A DNA stretch of 64,000 bases from Streptosporangium becharense (GCF_014204985.1 NZ_JACHMP010000001.1:4898001-4962000), one strand, 5' to 3'. Positions 25,889 to 35,772 are shown, counted from the first letter of the stretch. Notes: a model not told the origin generated them from the letters alone. Program-made: numbers and translations.

Positions 25889-26947
25889 TCAGGCGAGGCG
25901 GGCGGTGCCGCGGCCGATGGCCAGGGGGAGGTCGAGGGCGGTGCGGATGCCCGGTGGGGCGGCGCAGAGGGCGGCCACGGAGTTGACGGCGTGCGCGGCG
26001 GCCCCGGCCAGGCCGTGGGTGATCTCATCGACGCGGACCATGAACTGGGGCACCCCCTCGATGTGGATGCTGAAGCCGGGATCGGCCCAGCGGCCCACCC
26101 TGGTCGCGTCGGCCTTGTAGACGCACTCCACGGTCATGAAGGGCCGGCCGCGGACCAGGCCGCTGAACGTCCAGCGGGAGGCGCACACCGTGCCCGCCCT
26201 GACCGGCCCGGCGGCGGTCTCGAACTCCTCCCGGGCGAGCTCGAACTCGTCCCTCTCGTCGACCTCGTCCAGCGCCACGCCCAGGTTCTCCGCCACGAAC
26301 TGCACGCTCTCGGCGAAGAGCGCACGCTGGTAGGCCCGGAAGGGGCGGACCGCGGCGACGTAGTCCTTGGGGGAGAGGGTGAAGCCGAACAGGTCGACGA
26401 CGGTCTGCCGGGACGGGTGCCCCCGGAAGTCGGACGACTCCCGGACGAAGATGTGGTCGACCCGGCTGGACAGGCCGGTCAGGGCGAGCGGCAGCGTGTC
26501 GCTCATGAAGCCGGGGTTGATGCCGGTGCCGTGCAAGGAGGAGCCCCCGGCCCGGCAGGCGGCCTCCAGGCGCTCGACCACGGCCGGGCCGTAGCACTTG
26601 GGATACACGAACCCGGTGGTGGTGATGACGTTCTTGCCCGTGGCGAGCAGCGCGCAGATGGTCTCCAGGTCGTTCGGGTGGTTCCCGCCGAAGAAGGAGG
26701 CGGGCAGCGGCATGTACAGCACGCAGTCGGCGTCCAGGGCCAGGATCTCGTCGACGTCGTCGGTGCAGGTGACTCCGGCCTCGGGGAGGCCGACGAGTGC
26801 TCCGGCGTCCTGCCCGACCTTGTCGGGGTCGTAGACGAGCACCCCCACGAGCTCGAAATCGGGGCGGGTGATCAGACTGCGCAGGGAGTATCTGCCGACG
26901 GCGCCTGTGGCCCACTGGACCACGCGCAGGGGTGGCGACAAAGGCAT
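25889..26947 (-). CDS. DHDPR-fold NAD(P)H-dependent amine/diaminopentanoate dehydrogenase-like protein
   Basis: 352 residues from ATG 26947 (GGAGG five bases upstream). N-terminal Rossmann region like dihydrodipicolinate reductase (RVVQWATGAVGRYSL, GVLVYDPDKVGQDAG, GKNVITTTGFVYP, GINPGFMSD), then a substrate domain of the 2,4-diaminopentanoate dehydrogenase type. In actinobacteria such proteins are frequent beside lipid and steroid genes, with unknown substrates. It is divergent from an SDR related to 3-hydroxyacyl-CoA dehydrogenases, and the two may share a regulator and a pathway. Confidence 0.82.
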   Translation of the reverse strand: MPLSPPLRVVQWATGAVGRYSLRSLITRPDFELVGVLVYDPDKVGQDAGALVGLPEAGVTCTDDVDEILALDADCVLYMPLPASFFGGNHPNDLETICALLATGKNVITTTGFVYPKCYGPAVVERLEAACRAGGSSLHGTGINPGFMSDTLPLALTGLSSRVDHIFVRESSDFRGHPSRQTVVDLFGFTLSPKDYVAAVRPFRAYQRALFAESVQFVAENLGVALDEVDERDEFELAREEFETAAGPVRAGTVCASRWTFSGLVRGRPFMTVECVYKADATRVGRWADPGFSIHIEGVPQFMVRVDEITHGLAGAAAHAVNSVAALCAAPPGIRTALDLPLAIGRGTARLA

Positions 26948-27052
26948 GGGGGCCTCCAGCCCGGGTTTTCGGGCGGGGCCCTACAGGGAGATTTGAGGGA
27001 AGTCGTCGTTGACCCTCGCCCGGCGTGAGCCAAAAACTTTAGCAGAAATTAA

Positions 27053-27067
27053 TACGAGCGCTCACTA
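27053..27067. promoter_or_regulatory. Possible TetR-type operator in the divergent spacer
   Basis: TACGAGCGCTCACTA contains the perfect 8-bp palindrome GAGCGCTC, between the 26947 and 27197 starts. Weak evidence. Confidence 0.35.
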
Positions 27068-27196
27068 TCCGCAACGATCTGCTATTGCTCCGGTTACCGA
27101 TCGCGAGTGTCGTGCGGATTCTTCGATGGCGTCCGCGGGCTCGGCCGGGCTATGGTTCAGAGGACCAGAATTATGTTCTCGTGGGAAGGGCTGCGG

Positions 27197-28093
27197 ATGT
27201 CAGAGCTGCGATTCGACGGCAGGGTTGCGATCGTCACCGGCGCGGGACACGGCCTCGGCCGTTCGCACGCGCTGGCACTGGCCGAACGGGGTGCCAAGGT
27301 GGTCGTCAACGACCTCGGCGGTGCGCTGGACGGCTCCGGCGCCTCCACCGGACCGGCGGCCGAGGTGGTCGCGCTCATCACGGGGAACGGCGGCGAGGCG
27401 GTCGCCAGCACCGACGACGTCGCGACCCCCGAGGGTGCCAAGGCCATCGTGCGGACGGCGGTCGATACCTTCGGCCGGGTGGACATCGTCGTCAACAACG
27501 CCGGCATCCTGCGCGACAAGTCGTTCGGCAAGATGAGCGTCGAGGAGTTCGACCGGGTCATCGCGGTCCACGTCCGCGGCTCGTTCCTGGTCAGCCGGGA
27601 GGCGTTCCCCTACCTCAAGGAGCAGGGGTACGGCCGCATCGTCAACACCTCCTCCCCGGCCGGCCTGTTCGGCAACTTCGGCCAGGCCAACTACTCCACC
27701 GCCAAGATGGGCCTGGTGGGCCTGACCAAGACGCTCGGCATCGAGGGGGCCAGGGCCGGGATCAAGGCCAACGCGATCGCGCCGGTCGCCTGGACGCGGA
27801 TGACCGAGTCGCTGCTGCCGGCCGAGTTCGAGGTGAAGTTCACCTCGGAGCGGGTGAGCGCGCTGGTGGCGTTCCTGTCGCACGAGACATGCGAGACCAG
27901 CGGCGAGGTCTTCAGCGTCGGCGGCGGGAGGATCGCCCGCGTGTTCGTGGCGGAGGGGCCCGGCTGGAAGAAGGACGATCACACGGTGGAGGACATCCGT
28001 GACAACTGGGAGGCCGTCATGGCCGAGCAGCCGTACCTGACCCCGACCACCCTCGGCCTGCAGGCGTCCGCCTCGATGAAGGCGATGCTCTGA
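27197..28093 (+). CDS. SDR family (3R)-hydroxyacyl-CoA dehydrogenase-like protein
   Basis: 298 residues from ATG 27197 (GGAAGG seven bases upstream); the frame is open further upstream but without a ribosome site. TGAGHGLGRSHA (NAD-binding), NNAGI, and a YSTAK catalytic Tyr/Lys pair (about 156-160). The long insertion VVVNDLGGALDGSG and the C-terminal extension (ARVFVAEGPGW, VEDIRDNWEAVM) match the peroxisomal multifunctional-enzyme-2/17beta-HSD4 group, which oxidises (3R)-hydroxyacyl-CoA. Related mycobacterial genes belong to the cholesterol regulon. Its stop codon lies inside a 13-bp tandem repeat. Confidence 0.85.
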   Translation: MSELRFDGRVAIVTGAGHGLGRSHALALAERGAKVVVNDLGGALDGSGASTGPAAEVVALITGNGGEAVASTDDVATPEGAKAIVRTAVDTFGRVDIVVNNAGILRDKSFGKMSVEEFDRVIAVHVRGSFLVSREAFPYLKEQGYGRIVNTSSPAGLFGNFGQANYSTAKMGLVGLTKTLGIEGARAGIKANAIAPVAWTRMTESLLPAEFEVKFTSERVSALVAFLSHETCETSGEVFSVGGGRIARVFVAEGPGWKKDDHTVEDIRDNWEAVMAEQPYLTPTTLGLQASASMKAML

Positions 28094-28134
28094 CCCGATG
28101 CTCTGACCGGTGCTCTGAGCCGGTGCTCTGACCT
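28083..28134. repeat. 13-bp tandem repeat over the SDR stop codon
   Basis: Four units: CGATGCTCTGACC twice, then GGTGCTCTGAGCC and GGTGCTCTGACCT. The TGA of the gene is in the first unit and recurs in each following unit. Confidence 0.8.
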
Positions 28135-28225
28135 GTCGTGTCGGCTCGGCACTCCGGCCCGCAGCGCCGAGCCGGAGCCCTGACCCGGAGCCCCGGGCCG
28201 GCGTCCTCTCCGGACGGCCGATCAC

Positions 28226-28250
28226 GCCCCCGCCGGATCCCGGCGGGGGC
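28226..28250 (+). terminator. Terminator downstream of the SDR gene
   Basis: GCCCCCGCCG and CGGCGGGGGC around GATCC, followed by TTCTTGT. Confidence 0.75.
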
Positions 28251-28289
28251 TTCTTGTCGCCCTACTTTTGCTCAATCCGGCGAAAGTTA

Positions 28290-28316
28290 GTGAAGGTATA
28301 GGAAAAACCTCTTCAC
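28290..28316. promoter_or_regulatory. Inverted repeat upstream of the ROK regulator
   Basis: GTGAAG and CTTCAC separated by 15 bases in an A/T-rich stretch, about 57 bases before the ROK start. A plausible autoregulatory operator. Confidence 0.45.
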
Positions 28317-28372
28317 AAACCGGGGCGAACGGAGTTAGCTTCTGCACACCCCACTCCGAACGCGGAGGTGCT

Positions 28373-29554
28373 GTGAAGCGGACCACCGTTCGGCCGGAGA
28401 ACGCCCATCAGGCGGCGTTGCTCCGGTTGTTGCGTGAGAGAGCGAGATCGCGTGCCGAGCTCGGTGACGTGGTCCGCCTGTCCAGGTCGAAGCTCAACCT
28501 GGAGCTCGACCGCCTGATCGAGCTGCGCCTGGCCGAGCAGGCGGGGCTGGCGGCCTCGCGGGGCGGACGCAGGTCGGGCCTGGTCCGCCTGGCTTCGGGG
28601 CTGCGCTTCGCCGGCATCGACATCGGCGCCACCTCGCTGGACGTGGCCGTCACCGACGGTGAGCTGGAGATCCTCGGCCACGTGAGCGAGGCGTGCGATG
28701 TGCGCGACGGGCCGGTGGCCGTGCTCGACCAGGCCATGGAGATGATCGCGAAGCTCCGTGACCAGGGGTTGTTCACCCAGTTGCAGGGCGTCGGGATCGG
28801 CGTTCCCGGGCCGGTGAGCTTCCGGGAGGGGGTGCCGGTGGCGCCGCCGATCATGCCGGGGTGGGACCGCTACCCCGTCCGGGAGACGGTCGGCCAGGAG
28901 CTCGGCTGCCCCGCCGTGGTCGACAACGACGTCAACATCATGGCCCTGGGCGAGTTGCATTCGGGGCTGGCCAAGCAGGTCGACGACTTCCTGTTCGTCA
29001 AGATCGGCACCGGAATCGGCTGCGGCATCGTGGTGGACGGCAAGATCTACCGGGGCGTCTCCGGCAGCGCGGGCGACATCGGCCACATCCGCGTCGATGA
29101 CGAGGGCCCCGTCTGCGTCTGCGGCAACGTGGGCTGCCTGGAGGCGTACTTCGGCGGGGCCGCCCTCGCCCGGGAGGCCACGGCCGTCGCCGGGCGCTCG
29201 CCGTACCTGGGCGAGCGGCTCCGGCAGACCGGCACGCTCACCGGCGAGGACGTCGCCAGGGCCGCCGAGATGGGCGACGCCGAGGCGGTGCGGCTGATCC
29301 GCGACGGCGGGCGCCGGGTCGGCACGGTGCTGGCCGGGCTCGTCAGCTTCTTCAACCCGGGTCTCGTGATCGTCGCGGGTGGCGTGGCCCGGCTCGGCCA
29401 CGTGCTGCTCGCCGAGATCAGGAGCGTCGTCTACCGCAGGTCGCTGCCGCTGGCGACCGGCAACCTGCCCATCGTGCTCTCCGAGCTGGGACCCGACGCG
29501 GGTGTGATCGGCGCGGCCCGGCTCGGCAGCGATCGCGTTTTCTCGGCCCCATGA
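28373..29554 (+). CDS. ROK family transcriptional regulator of the sugar operon
   Basis: 393 residues from GTG 28373 (GGAGG four bases upstream). N-terminal winged helix (ALLRLLRERARSRAELGDVVRLSRSKLNLELDRL), then the ROK sugar-kinase fold with GIDIGATSLDVAV, the IGTGIGCGIV loop and the zinc motif CVCGNVGCLEAYF. ROK repressors bind the sugar or sugar phosphate that the operon consumes. It is the first gene of a six-gene operon; its stop overlaps the ATG of the ATPase gene (ATGA). Confidence 0.93.
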   Translation: MKRTTVRPENAHQAALLRLLRERARSRAELGDVVRLSRSKLNLELDRLIELRLAEQAGLAASRGGRRSGLVRLASGLRFAGIDIGATSLDVAVTDGELEILGHVSEACDVRDGPVAVLDQAMEMIAKLRDQGLFTQLQGVGIGVPGPVSFREGVPVAPPIMPGWDRYPVRETVGQELGCPAVVDNDVNIMALGELHSGLAKQVDDFLFVKIGTGIGCGIVVDGKIYRGVSGSAGDIGHIRVDDEGPVCVCGNVGCLEAYFGGAALAREATAVAGRSPYLGERLRQTGTLTGEDVARAAEMGDAEAVRLIRDGGRRVGTVLAGLVSFFNPGLVIVAGGVARLGHVLLAEIRSVVYRRSLPLATGNLPIVLSELGPDAGVIGAARLGSDRVFSAP

Positions 29555-31161
29555 CCACCGAGCGAGGTCCGATGTCCGAAGCAGCGTCCGAAGAGACTCC
29601 CGAGACGGTGTCCGGCACCGCACCAGGCCCGGCGTCCGGTACGACGACAGATGCGGCATCCGGGACCGCCCCCCTGCTGATCATGCGGGGCATCGTCAAG
29701 CAGTTCCCCGGCGTGCGCGCCTTGGACGGCGTCGACCTGGAGGTGCTACCCGGGGAGGTGCACTGCCTGCTCGGCCAGAACGGCGCGGGCAAGTCCACCC
29801 TCATCAAGGTCCTCGCCGGTGCCCACCACCCCGACGAGGGCACCATCACCTTCGGTGGCGAGCAGGTGCGCCTGTCCGGCCCGACGGCCGCGATCAGGCT
29901 CGGCATCTCCACGATCTACCAGGAGCTCGACCTGGTCGACGGGCTGAGCGTGGCCGAGAACATCTTCCTCGGCCACGAGCCGGCCCGGCTGGGGTTCGTC
30001 AGCCAGGGCGAGGCGAACCGGGCCACCCGGGACCTGCTGGGCAGGCTCGGGCACGGCGAGATCCGCCCGACCACCGAGGTCGGCCGGCTCTCCCCGGCGG
30101 CCAAGCAGGTGGTGAGCATGGCGCGTGCGCTGTCGCACGACACCCGGCTGATCGTGATGGACGAGCCGTCGGCGGCCCTGGCGCACGACGAGGTCGCCAA
30201 CCTGTTCCGGATCATCCGGGAGCTGACCGCGCAGGGCGTGGCGGTGGTCTACATCTCGCACCGGCTGGAGGAGATCCGCGAGATCGGCGACCGGGTGACG
30301 GTGCTCAAGGACGGCCGCACGGTCGCGGTCGGGCTGCCGGCCCGGGAGACCCCGACGGCGCGCGTCGTCTCGCTGATGACCGGCCGCGACGTCGAGTACG
30401 TCTTCCCGCCCCGCCGGTCCCGGACCACCGGGGCGGAGGTGCTCCGGGTCGAGGGGCTCACCGTGCCCGGCCGGGTCGCCGGCGTGTCGTTCTCGGTGCG
30501 GGCGGGGGAGATCGTCGGGCTGGCCGGGCTGGTCGGTTCCGGCCGTTCGGAGATCATCGAGGCGATCTACGGGGCACGCCGCTTCTCGGGCGAGGTGGTG
30601 CTGGAGGGCCGGCCTGTCCGGCGCCGCGGCACCGCGGGCACGGTCCGGCTGGGCATGGGCCTGGCGCCCGAGGAGCGCAAGGCGCAGGCGTTGCTGCTGG
30701 ACCAGAGCGTGGCGCGCAACATCACGCTGGCCAGCCTGGGCCGGTACTCGCGCTTCGGCTGGATGGACCGGCGGCGCGAGGCCGAGGACGCCCGCGGCAT
30801 GGTGACGGCCCTGGACATCCGGCCCGGCGATCCGGAGCGGCCGGTCAAGACGCTGTCGGGCGGCAACCAGCAGAAGGCGGTGCTGGCGCGCTGGCTGGTC
30901 AACGGCCGCAAGCTGCTGCTGCTGGACGAGCCGACCCGCGGGGTGGACGTCGGAGCCCGGGCGGAACTGTACGCGGTGGTGCGGCGGCTGGCCGACGAGG
31001 GGATCGGGGTGCTGCTCGTCTCCAGCGAGGTGCCGGAGGTGCTCGGCCTGGCCGACCGGGTGCTGGTCATCAGGGAAGGCCACATCATCCACGAGGCCGG
31101 CGCCGGTGAGCTGGACGAACACCGGGTGCTCGACATGATCATGGAAGGCAGCGCACTGTGA
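29551..31161 (+). CDS. Sugar ABC importer ATPase (RbsA/XylG type)
   Basis: 536 residues from ATG 29551 coupled to the ROK stop; ATG 29572 has the better ribosome site (GCGAGG) and may be the true start. The first 38 or so residues are Thr/Ala/Gly-rich and not part of the domain. NBD1 has Walker A GQNGAGKST and Walker B LIVMDEPSAAL. NBD2 has a degenerate Walker A (GLVGSGRSE), signature LSGGNQQ and Walker B LLLLDEPTRGVD. Two fused cassettes are typical of ribose/xylose/galactose-class importers. Works with 31214 and 32322. Confidence 0.95.
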   Translation: MTTERGPMSEAASEETPETVSGTAPGPASGTTTDAASGTAPLLIMRGIVKQFPGVRALDGVDLEVLPGEVHCLLGQNGAGKSTLIKVLAGAHHPDEGTITFGGEQVRLSGPTAAIRLGISTIYQELDLVDGLSVAENIFLGHEPARLGFVSQGEANRATRDLLGRLGHGEIRPTTEVGRLSPAAKQVVSMARALSHDTRLIVMDEPSAALAHDEVANLFRIIRELTAQGVAVVYISHRLEEIREIGDRVTVLKDGRTVAVGLPARETPTARVVSLMTGRDVEYVFPPRRSRTTGAEVLRVEGLTVPGRVAGVSFSVRAGEIVGLAGLVGSGRSEIIEAIYGARRFSGEVVLEGRPVRRRGTAGTVRLGMGLAPEERKAQALLLDQSVARNITLASLGRYSRFGWMDRRREAEDARGMVTALDIRPGDPERPVKTLSGGNQQKAVLARWLVNGRKLLLLDEPTRGVDVGARAELYAVVRRLADEGIGVLLVSSEVPEVLGLADRVLVIREGHIIHEAGAGELDEHRVLDMIMEGSAL

Positions 31162-31213
31162 TGAACGCCGATTCTCTCGGTCCGCGAGGCCGCGCCGTCC
31201 CGGCGAGGTCCCG

Positions 31214-32248
31214 GTGAGGCCGCCCGCCGGTGGGAGCACCCCGGTCAAGGCACCCGCCGCCGCCGTACCCGCCGCCGGGAGCGGACCGCTCGCCCGGCTG
31301 GGGATCACCCGGCTGGGGGAGGCCCGCCACCTCGGGCTGGTGATCGCCCTGGTGCTGCTGGCGGTGGTGGGCCTGGTCACGGTGCCCGAGACCTTCGCGA
31401 CCGCCTCCAACCTGGTGAGCATCCTGTCGCTGGCCGCGACCATCGGGGTGATCACGGTCGGCATGACCTTCGTGATCATCGGTGGCGGGATCGACCTGTC
31501 GGTCGGCGCGGTGATGGCGCTGGCCTCGGTCTGGGCGACCACGCTGGCCACCCAGTCGTACGGGCCGTTCGTGATGATCCTGTGCGCGGTGCTGGTCGGC
31601 ACCGGCGCCGGGCTGGTCAACGGGCTGCTGATCTCCTACGGGCGGCTGGTGCCGTTCATCGCGACCCTGGCGATGCTGGTGGCCGCCCGCGGGCTGGCCC
31701 AGCGCATGTCGAACCGCAAGACCCAACTGGTGCAGCAGGGCAACGAGATGATCGTGGAGCTGTCGACCACGCGGGTGCTGGGCATCCCGGTGCTGGTCTA
31801 CGTCTTCGCGGTCGTGGTGGTGCTGGGCTGGGTGCTGCTGAACCGCACCACGTTCGGCCGGCGCACCTACGCGGTCGGCGGAAACCCCGAGGCCGCCCGC
31901 CTGGCCGGCATCGACGTGCGCCGGCACACCGTCCTGCTGTACGCGCTGTCGGGGCTGTGCTGCGGCATCGCGGCGGTGCTGATCATGGCCAGGACCACGA
32001 CGGGGTCCTCCACCCACGGCGACCTGTACGAGCTGGACGCCATCGCCGCGGTGATCATCGGCGGCACGCTGCTGACCGGTGGCCGCGGCACGATCATCGG
32101 GTCGATCCTCGGCCTGCTGATCTTCACTGTGATCACCAACCTGTTCATCCTCAACGGGCTCAACACCAGCGACCAGCTGATCGCCAAGGGCCTGATCATC
32201 GTGGTGGCCGTGCTCCTGCAGCGGCGCAGCCTCGAATCGCGAACCTAG
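31214..32248 (+). CDS. Sugar ABC importer permease (RbsC type)
   Basis: 344 residues from GTG 31214 (GAGG five bases upstream). About eight to ten membrane segments, with GGGIDLSVGAVMALASVW (about residue 95), FGRRTYAVGGNPEAARLAGI and a C-terminal GLIIVVAVLLQRR. Forms the transmembrane channel for the ATPase before it and the binding protein after it. An 18-codon frame links it to the ATPase gene. Confidence 0.94.
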   Translation: MRPPAGGSTPVKAPAAAVPAAGSGPLARLGITRLGEARHLGLVIALVLLAVVGLVTVPETFATASNLVSILSLAATIGVITVGMTFVIIGGGIDLSVGAVMALASVWATTLATQSYGPFVMILCAVLVGTGAGLVNGLLISYGRLVPFIATLAMLVAARGLAQRMSNRKTQLVQQGNEMIVELSTTRVLGIPVLVYVFAVVVVLGWVLLNRTTFGRRTYAVGGNPEAARLAGIDVRRHTVLLYALSGLCCGIAAVLIMARTTTGSSTHGDLYELDAIAAVIIGGTLLTGGRGTIIGSILGLLIFTVITNLFILNGLNTSDQLIAKGLIIVVAVLLQRRSLESRT

Positions 32249-32321
32249 ACCCGCGTCCCGCGGGCCGGTCAGGGGCCCGCGGGACGCGTGCCGTTCTCAC
32301 CCCCCACGAAGGAGCAAGGTC

Positions 32322-33383
32322 ATGACAGAGAACGTCGCCCGCCGGGGATTCCTGCTCGGCGGAGCCGCCCTCGGGGCGGGCGCGCTGGTGAGCGCGTGCA
32401 CGAGCAACGAGCCGGCGGCGGCGCCGGGCACGGCCGCTCCGGCGCCCGCGCCGGCGGCCACCGGTGGCAACGACGCCCCCGGCCAGAAGGTCGTCATCGG
32501 CTTCTCGGCGCCGGCGGCCGACCACGGCTGGATCGCGGCGATCGCCAAGAACGCCGAGGCCACCGCCAAGCAGTACTCCGACGTGGAGTTCAAGCCGGTC
32601 GAGCCGACCAACGACATCAACGCGCAGATCTCCGCGGTGGAGTCGCTGATCGCGGCCAAGGTCGGCGCGCTGGTGATCCTGCCCAACGACGGCCAGCAGC
32701 TCAACCAGATCGCCCGCCAGGCTTCCGACGCGGGCATCCCGGTGGTCAACCTGGACCGGGTCTTCCCCGACAAGCTGTCGTACCGCACCTGGATCGGCGG
32801 CGACAACTACGGCATGGGGGTCGCGGCCGGGCACTACATCGGCAAGACGCTCAAGGACAAGGGCGTGTCCAACCCGGTGATCCTGGAGATCCAGGGCATC
32901 GCCACGCTGCCGCTGACCCAGGACCGCAGCAAGGGCTTCGAGGACGCGCTGAAGACCTACGGGTTCAGCGTGACGGCCAGGCAGGACGCGCAGTTCACCG
33001 TGGAGTCGGGCACCAGGGTGGCGGCCAACCTGATGCAGGCGCACAAGAAGATCGACGCGATCTGGAACCACGACGACGACCAGGGCGTCGGCGTGCTGGC
33101 CGCGGTCAAGGAGGCCGGCCGCAGCGAGTTCTTCATGGTCGGCGGCGCCGGGTCGGCCAACGCGATGCGCGAGATCAAGGCCGACACCGGGGTGCTGAAG
33201 GCCACCGTCACCTACAGCCCGACCATGGCCGCGTCGGCGATCAAACTGGCCCGCCTGATCGCGCAGGGGAAGGGGATGAGCGACCTGGTGGAGAACGGGG
33301 TGCCGCAGTCGATCACACTGGCGTCGGAGACCATCACCAAGGACAACGTGGACAAGTATCTGCCGCTCGGGTTCGAGTCCTGA
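32322..33383 (+). CDS. Sugar ABC importer substrate-binding lipoprotein (Tat type)
   Basis: 353 residues from ATG 32322 (GAAGGAG upstream). The N-terminus has the twin-arginine motif RRGFLLGG and a lipobox LVSAC (about residue 27), so it is folded before export and anchored as a lipoprotein. Ala/Pro linker, then a periplasmic-binding-protein fold of the ribose type ([56 protein letters not shown]). The ligand is probably a monosaccharide or cyclitol. The stop overlaps the next ATG (TGATG). Confidence 0.94.
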   Translation: MTENVARRGFLLGGAALGAGALVSACTSNEPAAAPGTAAPAPAPAATGGNDAPGQKVVIGFSAPAADHGWIAAIAKNAEATAKQYSDVEFKPVEPTNDINAQISAVESLIAAKVGALVILPNDGQQLNQIARQASDAGIPVVNLDRVFPDKLSYRTWIGGDNYGMGVAAGHYIGKTLKDKGVSNPVILEIQGIATLPLTQDRSKGFEDALKTYGFSVTARQDAQFTVESGTRVAANLMQAHKKIDAIWNHDDDQGVGVLAAVKEAGRSEFFMVGGAGSANAMREIKADTGVLKATVTYSPTMAASAIKLARLIAQGKGMSDLVENGVPQSITLASETITKDNVDKYLPLGFES

Positions 33384-34573
33384 TGGGTGCCGACGGCAGG
33401 CCGACGCTGGGGATCGGCATGGTCGGGTACGCGTTCATGGGCCGGGTGCACTCGCAGGCGTGGCGCAGCGTCTCGGCGTTCTTCGACCTGCCGGTCCGGC
33501 CGTCGATGAACGCGCTGTGCGGTCGCTCGGCCGAGGCGACCGCGCGGGCCGCCGGGACGCTGGGCTGGGCCGCGGTGGAGACCGACTGGCGCAAGCTCGT
33601 CGGCCGCGACGACGTCGACGTCGTCGACATCTGCACGCCCGGCGACAGCCACGCCGAGATCGCCATCGCGGCGCTGGAGGCGGGCAAGCACGTACTGTGC
33701 GAGAAACCGCTGGCCAACACCGTGGCCGAGGCCGAGGCGATGGCCGCCGCCGCCCGCGCCGCCGCCGAACGCGGCGTGTACGCGATGGTGGCCTTCAACT
33801 ACCGCCGGGTGCCCGCGGTCGCGCTCGCCCGCCGGTGGGTGGCCGAGGGCCGGATCGGCCGGATCCGGCACGTGCGCGCGCAGTACCTGCAGGACTGGAT
33901 CGCCGACCCGGACTTCCCGCTGGTGTGGCGGCTGCGCAGGGACAAGGCGGGATCGGGGGCACTGGGCGACATCGGCGCGCACATCGTCGACACCGCCCAG
34001 TTCGTCACCGGCGAGCGCCTGACCGAGGTGTCGGCGCTGACCGAGACGTTCGTCACCGAACGCCCCCTGGCCGACGGCTCGGCCGGACTGGCGGCCGGCT
34101 CCGGCTCCGGCGCCCGGACGGGCACGGTCGACGTCGACGACGCCGCGCTGTTCATCGGCCGGCTGTCCGGCGGCGGCCTGGCCTCCTTCGAGGCCACCCG
34201 GTTCGCCACCGGACGCAAGAACGCGCTGCGCCTGGAGATCAACGGCTCGGCCGGCAGCCTGGCCTTCGACTTCGAGGCGATGAACGAGCTGTGGTTCCAC
34301 GACCACACCCTGCCGGAGGCCGAGGCGGGGTTCCGCAGGGTGCTGGTCACCGAGGCCGACCACCCGTACGCGGGCGCCTGGTGGCCTCCCGGCCACGGGC
34401 TGGGATACGAGCACACCTTCACCCACGAGGTGAGGGACTTCCTGGAGGCGATCGCCACCGGCACCGCCCCCGAGCCGTCCTTCGACGACGGCCTGCGGGT
34501 GCAGCGGGTGCTGGGTGCGGTCGAGACGAGCGCGGCCCGGCAGAGCCGCCTGACACCCGTGGAGGACGTATGA
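33383..34573 (+). CDS. Gfo/Idh/MocA family sugar or cyclitol dehydrogenase
   Basis: 396 residues. Rossmann N-terminus ([18 protein letters not shown]), ICTPGDSH, and the active-site EKPLANT with the catalytic Lys (about residue 110). The second conserved block [17 protein letters not shown] contains the expected Asp and His. The family oxidises sugars, inositols or their derivatives with NAD(P). It is sandwiched by overlapping stop/start codons between the binding protein and an isomerase, so it almost surely acts on the imported sugar. Confidence 0.93.
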   Translation: MGADGRPTLGIGMVGYAFMGRVHSQAWRSVSAFFDLPVRPSMNALCGRSAEATARAAGTLGWAAVETDWRKLVGRDDVDVVDICTPGDSHAEIAIAALEAGKHVLCEKPLANTVAEAEAMAAAARAAAERGVYAMVAFNYRRVPAVALARRWVAEGRIGRIRHVRAQYLQDWIADPDFPLVWRLRRDKAGSGALGDIGAHIVDTAQFVTGERLTEVSALTETFVTERPLADGSAGLAAGSGSGARTGTVDVDDAALFIGRLSGGGLASFEATRFATGRKNALRLEINGSAGSLAFDFEAMNELWFHDHTLPEAEAGFRRVLVTEADHPYAGAWWPPGHGLGYEHTFTHEVRDFLEAIATGTAPEPSFDDGLRVQRVLGAVETSAARQSRLTPVEDV

Positions 34574-35577
34574 GCAGGCCGATCACGCTGTTCACCGGCC
34601 AGTGGGCCGACCTGCCGTTCGAGGAGGTGTGCCGACTGGCGTCGGAGTGGGGCTACGACGGGCTGGAGATCGCCTGCTGGGGCGACCACTTCGAGGTGGA
34701 CAAGGCGCTGTCCGACGACTCCTACGTCGAGCGCAAACTGGCGGTGCTCGCCAAGCACAACCTCAAGGTGTGGACGATCTCCAACCACCTGCTCGGCCAG
34801 GCCGTCTGCGACAACCCCATCGACGAGCGGCACCGGGCCATCCTGCCCGCCCGCGTCTGGGGCGACGGGGAGCCCGAGGGCGTGCGGCGGCGCGCGGCCG
34901 AGGAGATGAAGGACACCGCGCGGGCCGCGGCCAGGCTGGGCGTGGACACCGTGGTCGGGTTCACCGGCTCGTCCATCTGGCACACCGTGGCGATGTTCCC
35001 GCCGGTGCCGCCCTCGATGATCGAGGCCGGCTACGCCGACTTCGCCGACCGGTGGAACCCGATCATGGACGTCTTCGACGAGGTCGGGGTGCGTTTCGCG
35101 CTGGAGGTGCACCCCAGCGAGATCGCCTACGACTACCACACCACGGTCCGCACCCTGGAGGCGATCGGGCACCGGCCGGCCTTCGGGCTGAACTGGGACC
35201 CCTCGCACATGGTGTGGCAGGAGGTCGACCCGGTCGGCTTCATCCTGGACTTCGCCGACCGGATCTACCACGTCGACTGCAAGGACGCCAAGGTGCGCAC
35301 CGGCGACGGCCGCCGCGGGCGGCTGTCGTCGCACCTGCCCTGGGCCGACCTGCGCCGCGGCTGGGACTTCGTGTCCACCGGGCGTGGCGACGTGCCCTGG
35401 GAGGACTGCTTCCGGGCGCTGAACGCGATCGGCTACGACGGGCCGATCTCGATCGAGTGGGAGGACGCCGGCATGGACCGCCTGGACGGGGCACCGGACG
35501 CGCTGGCCGTGATCCGCGGGCTCAACGCCATCACCCCGCCGTCGGCGGCCTTCGACGCCGCCTTCTCCACCGAGTAG
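34570..35577 (+). CDS. Xylose-isomerase-like TIM-barrel sugar epimerase/isomerase
   Basis: 335 residues from ATG 34570 (ATGA overlap). A TIM barrel of the IolE/IolH/DTE class, with likely metal ligands in FALEVHPSE (Glu), NWDPSH (Asp), VDCKD and SIEWEDAG (Glu). Together with the Gfo/Idh/MocA enzyme before it, this is the usual dehydrogenase-plus-isomerase/dehydratase pair of oxidative sugar or inositol pathways. Last gene of the ROK operon; a strong hairpin follows at 35705. Confidence 0.9.
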   Translation: MSRPITLFTGQWADLPFEEVCRLASEWGYDGLEIACWGDHFEVDKALSDDSYVERKLAVLAKHNLKVWTISNHLLGQAVCDNPIDERHRAILPARVWGDGEPEGVRRRAAEEMKDTARAAARLGVDTVVGFTGSSIWHTVAMFPPVPPSMIEAGYADFADRWNPIMDVFDEVGVRFALEVHPSEIAYDYHTTVRTLEAIGHRPAFGLNWDPSHMVWQEVDPVGFILDFADRIYHVDCKDAKVRTGDGRRGRLSSHLPWADLRRGWDFVSTGRGDVPWEDCFRALNAIGYDGPISIEWEDAGMDRLDGAPDALAVIRGLNAITPPSAAFDAAFSTE

Positions 35578-35623
35578 GGCGGCGGCCCCGCCTTCCCGGT
35601 TTCTCCGTTTCGGCGGCCGTCGC

Positions 35624-35679
35624 GGCACCCGGGGTCCGGGGCGGGTCGCGTGGCACCCGGGCTCCGGGGCGGGTCTCGT
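35624..35679. repeat. 28-bp tandem duplication
   Basis: Two adjacent copies (35624-35651, 35652-35679) start with GGCACCCGGG and differ at two positions. They lie in the spacer between convergent operons. Confidence 0.75.
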
Positions 35680-35704
35680 GCTCGGCGGGTCCGTCCCGGG
35701 CGAA

Positions 35705-35747
35705 CCCCGTCCCCCGTCCCACTGGAGGGCGGGGACGGGGGACGGGG
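35705..35747. terminator. Bidirectional terminator between convergent operons
   Basis: CCCCGTCCCCCGTCCC and its exact complement flank an 11-base loop, between the isomerase and the alcohol dehydrogenase genes. Confidence 0.75.
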
Positions 35748-35772
35748 ACGGATCAGCCGGGGACGGCCGGGA

